Shown here one piece after another: positions 49,459-55,994 of a stretch of 55,994 bases of DNA (the stretch's first letter is position 1; each line of letters starts with the position of its first letter). Below the pieces are notes generated by a model that was not told where the DNA came from, did no database searches, and saw only the letters and a list, made by a program, of their open reading frames with translations. The position numbers were made by a program, and so were the translations under genes. Origin of the DNA: Oscillospiraceae bacterium (lineage in GTDB: Bacteria; Bacillota; Clostridia; Oscillospirales; Oscillospiraceae); the NCBI GenBank assembly GCA_017458335.1, contig JAFTFT010000042.1, forward strand, positions 1 to 55,994. Direction: 5' to 3'.

Positions 49459-50040
49459 GTGGCGAATATGAATATCACAAAAAGAGTGATACGAGAAGCC
49501 TTTGTTGAACTCCTGAATGAGCGCGCCCTGAGCAAAATAACGGTCAAGGACATTACAGATCGCTGCGGCATCAACCGCAACACATTTTATTATCATTATC
49601 AGGACGTGCCGGCGCTGGTGGAAGAGATTTGCTCCATTCAGGTAGATCGTATTGTGCAGGATTACCCGACGCTTAACTCCCTTGACGACTGTATTCAAGC
49701 GGCGATGAAATTTGTGCTGGAGAACAAGCGCGCAATCTCCCACCTGTATTACTCTGATAACCGCAGCACCTATGTCAGCGCCTTGTGGCGCATTTGTGAG
49801 CAGGCTGTCCGAACCTATGTCGATACGGCTTTCTCAGAAGACGAACTGTCCGGTCATGATCGGGAAATCATCATTCGCTACCATAAATGTGAATGCTTTG
49901 GTTTGATTATCGACTGGATCAGCAACGGGATGCGGGAGGATCTTCTTGAAGATATGCACCGACTCCTCCAGCTCCGAAAGGGCTCGACAGAGGAATTGAT
50001 CCGAAGAAGTAAACATACCATAAAGTTAGGGAAGCGCTGA
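49459..50040 (+). CDS. TetR-family regulator
   Basis: A 193-residue regulator. The helix-turn-helix is at residues ~8-50 (ITKRVIREAFVELLNE, ITVKDITDRCGINRNTFYYH). The C-terminal part is of the DhaS-like TetR type. The GTG start lies five bases behind AAAGGGGG; an ATG at 49468 is possible. It is the intact relative of the broken TetR gene at 51.2 kb and shares INDIAEDCGINRMTFYYH-like text with it, so it might have taken over control of the local genes. Confidence 0.88.
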   Translation: MANMNITKRVIREAFVELLNERALSKITVKDITDRCGINRNTFYYHYQDVPALVEEICSIQVDRIVQDYPTLNSLDDCIQAAMKFVLENKRAISHLYYSDNRSTYVSALWRICEQAVRTYVDTAFSEDELSGHDREIIIRYHKCECFGLIIDWISNGMREDLLEDMHRLLQLRKGSTEELIRRSKHTIKLGKR

Positions 50041-50444
50041 TTAAATCAAAGCGTGCGGATTGGCGAGCAGATTTTTCACGCAAAGTCGGGCGGAAAAGAT
50101 GCCGTCAAGACGCAAGCGGCGATTTATTCAGCGTCTCCTTATAATTGCAAAAAGGCAGCCGCCCGAGAGAGAACGGACGGCTGCCTTCCCGCATAGTTGG
50201 AACGGAATGCGGTAGCGCTCTGGGGGTGAAGCGCTGCAAATAGCGTACGAGACTTTAGCACGGATTTCAATAATCAGGGAGCTTGAATCGGTGAAGAATT
50301 ATGCGCTCTTTCATGCTGTGTTCAATAATTCAACATTAGTTGAATTATGTATGACTTTTTTCCAAATTGGCTGCCTTGCCTGTGGTCTTTCAGCCCCTTT
50401 GTCACTACGATAGCGCTAAAGTATGTGACAAGGAGGGCGATTCC
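50041..50444. other. 404-bp gap with one hairpin and one palindrome
   Basis: No gene of useful length is seen. The segment holds a hairpin AAGGCAGCCG/CGGCTGCCTT (50152-50161 with 50178-50187), which probably ends the TetR transcript although the T-run is missing, and the palindrome listed next. Confidence 0.5.
50327..50346. promoter_or_regulatory. 8-bp-arm palindrome upstream of the HdeD-like gene
   Basis: AATTCAAC-ATTA-GTTGAATT, a perfect inverted repeat 99 bases before the HdeD-like start, of the size and symmetry of a TetR operator. A partial second copy (TTCAATAATT) lies directly upstream. Confidence 0.5.
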
Positions 50445-51056
50445 ATGCGCTCTGTGACCCCCATGCGGGTAGCTAAAATCGGATATATCGTAATATCTTT
50501 GGTTCTTTGCGGCTTCGGTATTATGCTTATCGTGAATCCCGAAATTTCCCTTGCAGCCTTTGGCGTATTCACCGGTGTTTGTTTGATCATCTTTGGGGCG
50601 GTCAAAATCATCGGGTATCTTTCAAAGGATCTCTATCGTCTTGCATTTCAGTACGACCTGGCGTTTGGCATCTTAATGATCGCACTTGGTATTATGGTGA
50701 TTCTGGAGCCGAATAACGTGATCGACACCATCTGCGTTGCAATCGGGATCGCGTTTTTAACAGATGGCCTTTTGAAGATCCAGATCGCCATCGACGCAAG
50801 GTGCTTCGGCATCAAGCAGTGGTGGCTGGTTCTGTCCATGGCAATTCTCGCGGTGATTGTGGGTGTTCTGCTGATTTTCCGCACGGCAGAGAGCGTGCAC
50901 ACGCTTATGGTGCTGCTCGGAATATCTCTGTTGGCGGACGGTATTCTGAATTTGACCACAGTGCTTACGACAGTGAAAATCATTCACCATCAGTTCCCCG
51001 ATAAAATTGCCGTTGAATATGAAGACGAGGTTCTGGATGATACCTCTTCCGTATAA
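50445..51056 (+). CDS. HdeD/DUF308-family membrane protein
   Basis: A 203-residue protein with six hydrophobic segments arranged as three hairpin pairs, as in the HdeD/DUF308 family: YIVISLVLCGFGIMLIVNP, FGVFTGVCLIIFGAVKIIGY, FGILMIALGIMVILEPNN and so on. The repeated pattern Gly-Ile-x-x-Leu-x-Asp-Gly marks pairs of helices. In enterobacteria HdeD takes part in acid resistance; in Gram-positives the role is unknown. AGGAGGG precedes the ATG. The acidic tail EYEDEVLDDTSSV is cytoplasmic. Confidence 0.85.
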   Translation: MRSVTPMRVAKIGYIVISLVLCGFGIMLIVNPEISLAAFGVFTGVCLIIFGAVKIIGYLSKDLYRLAFQYDLAFGILMIALGIMVILEPNNVIDTICVAIGIAFLTDGLLKIQIAIDARCFGIKQWWLVLSMAILAVIVGVLLIFRTAESVHTLMVLLGISLLADGILNLTTVLTTVKIIHHQFPDKIAVEYEDEVLDDTSSV

Positions 51057-51159
51057 AGAATAACATATTTCATTCTGTCGTTCCTTGGCCCCTCTGTTAT
51101 GCTCTCACGCAAATAATGGAGGGGCTGCTTATATTATCTTTATCGAGGAGGATAGCGCC

Positions 51160-51741
51160 GTGTCCCAAATAACGAAAAGAGCTCTGGAACAGTCCCTGAA
51201 GAACCTGCTCCTTCAAAAGCCGATCACAAAGATCACGATCAACGATATCGCGGAGGATTGCGGCATCAACCGTATGACCTTCTATTATCATTTCAAAGAT
51301 ATTTATGACTTGGTGGAATGGTCATGCGAAGAGGATGCCCGCAAGGCTATCGAAGGGAATAAGACCTATGGAACCTGGGAGCAAGGATTTCTGAACGTCT
51401 TTTATGCCGTCCGGGATAATAAGCCCTTCATCCTGAACGTCTAACGACATGTCAGCCGTGAGCAGATCGAGCAATATCTCTATCGTGTCGTATATGATCT
51501 GCTGATGAATGTGATCGAAGAGTGTTCGCAGGGAATGGTCGTCAGAGAAGAGGATAAGGTCTTTATCGCGGATTTCTATAAATATGGATTTGTTGGCCTG
51601 ATGCTCGAATGGATTCATCAGAATATGGAGCCGAATCCGGAAGAGATCGTATCCCGGCTCAGCATTTTGATCGAGGGAGATGTAAAACGTGCTTTGGAGA
51701 AGCACCGCATGGATGCTTCTCCATCAACGGAGCCGATTTGA
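51160..51741 (+). pseudogene. TetR-family regulator with an in-frame TAA
   Basis: The frame starts at GTG 51160 behind AGGAGG and codes for a TetR helix-turn-helix (ITKITINDIAEDCGINRMTF). After residue 94 it meets TAA at 51442-51444, inside FILNV-stop-RHVSREQIEQ. The same frame then runs on for 98 codons of normal DhaS-type C-terminal domain to 51741. The whole would be 193 codons, the same size as the TetR at 49.5 kb. A Tyr codon has probably become TAA. It ends 121 bases before the oleate hydratase gene and may once have controlled it. Confidence 0.8.
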
Positions 51742-51862
51742 TAAAAAACTTTTCAGTTCCATTCTCGATGATGGATTCTTGATCATCAGCGCTTGCCTGC
51801 TTATGGTAGCCCTCCGTTTTTCAGCGTATGATGAGGGCACAAAATCAAAAGGAGGTAATCGC

Positions 51863-53638
51863 ATGTACTATTCTAGTGGAAATTATGAAGCCTTTGCCCG
51901 CCCGTTGAAGCCGGAAGGAATCGAGCACAAGTCCGCCTATTTCGTAGGGACCGGGCTTGCCGCCCTCTCGGCCGGATGCTTCCTGGTCCGTGACGCACAG
52001 ATGCCCGGAAAGAACATCCACTTCTTTGACCGTGATCCAATTGCCGGCGGTGCCTGCGATGGATGGAACTATCCGGAGATCGGCTACGTCATGCGCGGCG
52101 GCAGAGAAATGGATAACCATTTTGAGGTGATGTGGGATCTGTTCCGCTCTATCCCGTCGATCGAGACGGAGGGCGTCAGTGTGCTCGACGAGTATTACTG
52201 GCTGAACAAGGCCGATCCCAACTATTCGCTTTGCCGTGTGACAGAGAAGCGAGGCCAGAATGCTCACACGGATGGGAAGTTCTGCCTGAGTGATAAGGCC
52301 GCCCTGCAGTTAACGCACCTCATCTTCACGCCGGATGAGGATCTGGAGGAAAAGCGCATCACGGATGTGCTGGATGCTGAGGTGCTGAACAGTAACTTCT
52401 GGACATACTGGAGGACGATGTTCGCGTTCTACGACTGCAACAGCGCTTTGGAAATGAAGCGCTATATGCAGCGCTTCATCCACCACATCGACGGTCTACC
52501 TGACCTGCGGGCTCTGCGTTTCACGAAGTACAACCAGTATGAGTCCATGATTCTCCCCATGGTCAAGTACCTGGAGAGCCATGGTGCGCAGTTCCATTTC
52601 AACACCCAGGTCATGGATGTCCGCTTTGATATCCACGATGGGAGAAAGGTCGCAAAACGTGTGGAGCTTCTCGTGGACGGCCGACAGGAGTTCCTGGATC
52701 TGACCGAAAGCGACTATCTTTTCATCACGAACGGCAGTAATGTGGAGAACTCTTCGATCGGCGGGCAGGATAAGACCTGCGAGTATATCAAGGAGATTCG
52801 TCCCGGCGGGTCCTTCGACCTGTGGCGCAAGATCGCCGCGCAGGATCCCTCCTTCGGTCACCCGGAGAAGTTCTATGGCAATCCGGAAGAGTGCAACTGG
52901 ATGGGCGTTACCGTCAACACGCTGGATGAGAAGATCCTGCCCTATATCAAGAACATCTGCCAGCGCGATCCCCTGTCGGGCAAGGTCGTCACAGGCGGCA
53001 TCGTGACCGCCAGAGATTCCGGCTGGCTTCTGAGTTGGACGATTAACCGCCAGCCGCAGTTCCATTCCCAGCCGAAGGATCAGTGCCTGGTGTGGCTCTA
53101 TGGGCTGTTCACCGATCGCCCCGGCGATTACGTCAAGAAGAACATGCGCGATTGCACCGGCAAGGAGATCTGTATGGAGTGGCTGTATCATCTTGGTGTT
53201 CCTGTAGATCAGATCGAGGAGCTGGCTTCCAACAGCGCCAGGACAATTCCCGTTATGATGCCGTTCGCCAGCGCGTATTTCATGCCGCGCACCGCAGGCG
53301 ACAGACCTGAAGTCGTACCGGAAGGTGCAGTGAACTTCGCCTTCCTCGGTAATTTCGCGGAGGTTCCGAGAGATACCGTATTCACCACGGAGTATTCCAT
53401 GCGCACGGCCATGGTGGCGGTCTACACCCTCATGAACGTGGACCGCGGCGTCCCGGAGGTCTGGGGCAGCATCTACGATGTCCGTGATCTTCTGAAGGCA
53501 ACGATCAGCATGCGGGATGGCAAGCCTCTCACCGAGATGAAGCTTGGCTTCAAGGAAAAGATTGCCGTTGGCAAAGCACTTGACTTCATCAAAGGAACCG
53601 ATGTGGAAAAACTGCTGAAGGAATACCACGTGATCTGA
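51863..53638 (+). CDS. ohyA: Oleate hydratase
   Basis: A 591-residue FAD enzyme that adds water to the cis-9 double bond of oleic and related acids to give 10-hydroxy fatty acids. The FAD-binding start is GTGLAALSAGCFLVRDA, followed by IHFFDRDPIAGGACDGW and the MRGGREMDNHFEVMWDLF segment with the catalytic-loop glycines and Glu. Length and start fit the family. AGGAGG lies eight bases before the ATG, and a weak promoter TTGATC-17-TATGGT is at 51779-51807. It detoxifies free unsaturated fatty acids. The start chosen avoids a long upstream extension with no ribosome site. Confidence 0.95.
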   Translation: MYYSSGNYEAFARPLKPEGIEHKSAYFVGTGLAALSAGCFLVRDAQMPGKNIHFFDRDPIAGGACDGWNYPEIGYVMRGGREMDNHFEVMWDLFRSIPSIETEGVSVLDEYYWLNKADPNYSLCRVTEKRGQNAHTDGKFCLSDKAALQLTHLIFTPDEDLEEKRITDVLDAEVLNSNFWTYWRTMFAFYDCNSALEMKRYMQRFIHHIDGLPDLRALRFTKYNQYESMILPMVKYLESHGAQFHFNTQVMDVRFDIHDGRKVAKRVELLVDGRQEFLDLTESDYLFITNGSNVENSSIGGQDKTCEYIKEIRPGGSFDLWRKIAAQDPSFGHPEKFYGNPEECNWMGVTVNTLDEKILPYIKNICQRDPLSGKVVTGGIVTARDSGWLLSWTINRQPQFHSQPKDQCLVWLYGLFTDRPGDYVKKNMRDCTGKEICMEWLYHLGVPVDQIEELASNSARTIPVMMPFASAYFMPRTAGDRPEVVPEGAVNFAFLGNFAEVPRDTVFTTEYSMRTAMVAVYTLMNVDRGVPEVWGSIYDVRDLLKATISMRDGKPLTEMKLGFKEKIAVGKALDFIKGTDVEKLLKEYHVI

Positions 53639-53661
53639 TCTCATTCAACATCAACATAGTT

Positions 53662-53690
53662 GGGGCTGTCTTAAAAGGCAGCCCCCTTTT
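53662..53690 (+). terminator. Terminator of the oleate hydratase gene
   Basis: GGGGCTG and CAGCCCC (53662-53668 with 53679-53685) followed by CTTTT. The group II intron begins two or three bases behind it. Confidence 0.85.
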
Positions 53691-54589
53691 CAGTGCGCCC
53701 GGCGAGCGCACGTTCTATAGGGTGAAAGTCCCGAACGCGCCCGGCAGTGGGAAGCGTTAGCCAAAGCCAAGGGTGTCCGTCGTGAGGCGGAATCTGAAGG
53801 AAGGCAGCGGCAAAACTCTGACCTGACGAACAGAAATCATAAAGGCCGAATGCGAGGGTAAGACTGCTGAACAAGCCAAAGCCCAATAGCTGCACGGAAT
53901 CGCAGGCGGTAATTATGGCAGGTATAAGAGGGAAAGAATGTGTGAGTACCCGGGGAGGCCTCATGGACGTGGGAAGCTACCTGCGAACCACGGTTGAAAC
54001 AAGATTTACCATGAGGAGTCAGACGAGCCCATAGTGTGCGCCAGGAAAGCAGAAATGCTTCACTCAGCACTGGAAGGTGCTGTTTGTAAGGTGCTTGTGC
54101 ATAGCAGGGAGGGCCCTGCACGATAAAGTTTAGCCAACAGTCGTTACCGAGTCCTTGGAGCTGAAGTCGCGAGATCAGGTTTAAGCGTAGGACAGGGAGC
54201 TGTGAAAGCCAAAACGAAAGTGAAGTTCCGTAAGCTCCGAAAAGGCTGTCAACCGGCCGAGAGGTCGGCGTAAATTCCAGTGCTGAGGCTGTATTATGGG
54301 CCGAAGGCAGAAGCAGACAGATCGTCATGGCAAGAGATGTATGCACTGGGCGTAGTATAGGGCTTGGCGAGCGCAGCAACGATGCATAAGTACAACCTGG
54401 GAGGTCTCGATGTCCCAATGAAAATTGTAAGGGTGGACAAGACGTGAAGAATCAAGGAAGCCTGAAGGACACCGAGAAGTCAGAATCACTGATAGTAGTG
54501 TAGAAGCCTATGAAAATAGGTGGAGCGAAGCGGTGATGTTATGTAGTGCTCAGCGTATGAGTTATCTTACACACAAAGAGGTGAAAATA

Positions 54590-55906
54590 ATGAATAGCTA
54601 TACGTTGAGCGTAGGCAAATTTGTATCTGAGCATCCTGAGAAAAAAGTGCAGAATATTGCGAGATATTTGAATGAGAGCAATCTGAAAGAAGCCTTCAAG
54701 AGGCTGCGCAGTAACAGCGCAAGTGGAATAGACAAGATGACGAAGGCGGAATATGCAGAAAACCTTGAGGAGAACATCAGAAATCTGCATTGCAGGCTTG
54801 TACATATGACATACATGCCGAAACCGTCGAAGAGAGTCTACATACCAAAGCCGGGGTCTGAAAAGAAAAGGCCGCTCGGAATTCCTGCGATTGAAGACAA
54901 GATAGTACAGTACATAATTGCGGATGTGCTAAATGCAATCTATGAGCCTATGTTTGTGAATGAGTCATATGGATTCAGGCCGAACAGAAGCTGTCATGAT
55001 GCGATTATCTATCTAAGAAACACAATTACGACGCGCAAAGTAAACTATGTCGTAGATGCTGATATTCGCGGATTCTTTGACAATATAGATCACGAATGGA
55101 TGATGAGGTTTCTGGAATACAGGATAGAAGATAAGCGCTTTCTCGAGATCATCAGGAGATTTCTGAAGGCTGGAATCATAGAAGATGAAATGTTTTATGA
55201 TTCTGACAAAGGGTCCCCGCAAGGTGGCGTAATATCTCCAATACTTGCAAACATATACCTGCATTTCGTTCAGGATCTGTGGGTGGAGAAGATTGTGAAA
55301 CCGAGAGCAAGAGGCGAGGTATACTACGTCAGGTATGCGGACGATAGTCAAGTCTGCTTCCAATACAAAGACGATGCACAAAGGTATTATGAGGGGTTAA
55401 AAGCAAGACTGGGAAAGTTTGGACTTGAGGTTGCAGAAGAAAAGACCAGAATTGTGAAATTTGGTAGATTTGCAAAGAGTGATATACGAAAGGTGAATAA
55501 GAAAGGAAATCCGGAGGTGTTCAGCTTTCTGGGATTTACGTTCTACTGCTCTGAAACTAAATCTACACATAAGTTCACAGTCAAGATCAAGACCGATGCA
55601 AAGAAACTTCATGCCAAAATGAAGAAAGCTTCAGCATGGCTAAGAAGCGTCAGACACAAACCTGTGGGGTGGATAATAGACATGATTAACGCATCCCTTC
55701 GGGGGCACTATCGCTATTACGGAGTATCTGACAACTCAAACTCCATGTTCAAGTTCAGATCGCACATAATAAGAATGTTGTACAAAAATTTGAAAAGAAG
55801 AGGAAACAGGCACCCACTGACATGGGAGCGTTTCCTGACAATACTGGAATATAACCCTATCATGAATCCAAAGATATACCTCAGGCTGTATCACGATACG
55901 ATTTGA
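54590..55906 (+). CDS. ltrA: Group II intron reverse transcriptase/maturase
   Basis: A 438-residue intron-encoded protein. The reverse transcriptase core has KRPLGIPAIEDKIVQ, SYGFRPNRSCHDAI, DADIRGFFDNIDHEWM, KGSPQGGVISPILANIYL and the active site YVRYADDSQV. The maturase (X) domain follows with RGHYRYYGVSDN. No HNH endonuclease is seen at the C-terminus. It helps the intron RNA splice and copies it into new sites. GAGGTG lies eight bases before the ATG at 54590; upstream in-frame ATGs lack a ribosome site. A-rich codon use differs from the host genes, as expected of a mobile element. Confidence 0.95.
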   Translation: MNSYTLSVGKFVSEHPEKKVQNIARYLNESNLKEAFKRLRSNSASGIDKMTKAEYAENLEENIRNLHCRLVHMTYMPKPSKRVYIPKPGSEKKRPLGIPAIEDKIVQYIIADVLNAIYEPMFVNESYGFRPNRSCHDAIIYLRNTITTRKVNYVVDADIRGFFDNIDHEWMMRFLEYRIEDKRFLEIIRRFLKAGIIEDEMFYDSDKGSPQGGVISPILANIYLHFVQDLWVEKIVKPRARGEVYYVRYADDSQVCFQYKDDAQRYYEGLKARLGKFGLEVAEEKTRIVKFGRFAKSDIRKVNKKGNPEVFSFLGFTFYCSETKSTHKFTVKIKTDAKKLHAKMKKASAWLRSVRHKPVGWIIDMINASLRGHYRYYGVSDNSNSMFKFRSHIIRMLYKNLKRRGNRHPLTWERFLTILEYNPIMNPKIYLRLYHDTI

Positions 55907-55920
55907 CGAATACATAATCG

Positions 55921-55953
55921 GAGCCGTATGCGGGAAATCTGCACGTACGGTTC
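55921..55953 (+). ncRNA. Group II intron domain V
   Basis: A 33-base hairpin beginning GAGCCGTATGCGGGAAATC and ending GTACGGTTC, with the catalytic AGC at 55922-55924 and the usual two-base bulge side. The following sequence, with the pairing AGGTG/CACCT, is domain VI with its branch-site adenosine. Confidence 0.88.
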
Positions 55954-55994
55954 TAAAGGGGGCTAAGGTGGCAACACCTCAGTCTACCAACTAC

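Larger units (their letters stand above)
53693..55994 (+). mobile_element. Group II intron, 3' end at or just past the window edge
   Basis: The element starts at GTGCGCCCGGC, followed by CTATAGGGTGAAAGTCCC, a typical group II 5' domain. About 850 bases of structured, mostly non-coding RNA (domain I region) precede the reverse transcriptase gene. Domain V is at 55921-55953. Domain VI follows, up to the window end. The full unit is about 2.3 kb. The insertion is directly downstream of an intrinsic terminator, a site that spares the host gene. The exact 3' boundary cannot be set because the window stops at or near it. All key parts look intact. Confidence 0.88.

Noticed and set aside
53641-53700. 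An additional short gene between oleate hydratase and the intron
   Set aside because: The segment is a terminator hairpin and the intron 5' end; no frame is usable.

Overview
The window looks like chromosomal DNA of a strictly anaerobic, fairly GC-rich Gram-positive bacterium of the class Clostridia. The grounds are strong AGGAGG ribosome sites, sigma-70-type promoters with 16-17 base spacers, tungsten aldehyde ferredoxin oxidoreductases, a lactate dehydrogenase/Etf operon, formate-tetrahydrofolate ligase, a THF riboswitch and ECF folate uptake. No rRNA or tRNA gene was recognised. The genus cannot be fixed from the sequence.

Layout. 1-7.7 kb: the end of tuf, a secreted DUF362 protein with a DUF318-type permease, a small membrane protein, a Tat-exported flavoprotein and a secreted clostripain-family protease. 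7.8-12.2 kb: an operon of an Ldh_2-type dehydrogenase, a GlcD-type FAD 2-hydroxyacid dehydrogenase, EtfB and EtfA. 12.3-18.9 kb: one-carbon/folate genes on the minus strand in two transcription units. One is fhs-folD. The other is folT, a folC/5-formyl-THF cyclo-ligase fusion, fchA and a formate-channel gene, coupled by ATGA or short overlaps and led by a promoter, a 77-78 bp tandem repeat and a THF riboswitch. 19.3-22.7 kb: an orphan response regulator with a degenerate receiver, a TetR regulator, a HAD phosphatase and an iron alcohol dehydrogenase.

22.8-38.5 kb is a tungsten-enzyme region. It holds two aldehyde ferredoxin oxidoreductases, each next to a MoaD/ThiS-like protein, a tungstate ABC transporter (tupABC), two MoeA proteins (one fused to a periplasmic-binding-protein-like domain), a DNA-binding regulator with the same kind of domain, a flavoprotein pair, a ThiF/MoeB-like adenylyltransferase and a radical SAM/SPASM maturase. 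TupA appears to be circularly permuted. A helically phased TTCGTAC repeat array lies between the divergent promoters of the regulator operon and the second oxidoreductase.

38.6-53.6 kb: an HtrA protease, then a block that looks lower in GC: a truncated diacylglycerol kinase gene, cdsA, a 29-residue membrane protein, metK, a radical SAM/SPASM enzyme, a coiled-coil gene with an in-frame amber codon, three membrane or lipid-like genes, a small alarmone synthetase, a DegV protein, regulators, an HdeD-like protein, a TetR gene with an in-frame TAA and an oleate hydratase. Several of these families handle lipids or fatty acids. The window ends in a group II intron placed just behind the oleate hydratase terminator.

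The metabolic picture is an organism that oxidises or reduces 2-hydroxy acids, aldehydes and alcohols through flavin and tungsten chemistry, runs folate one-carbon metabolism from formate, and carries a possibly acquired lipid-related block that shows signs of decay.
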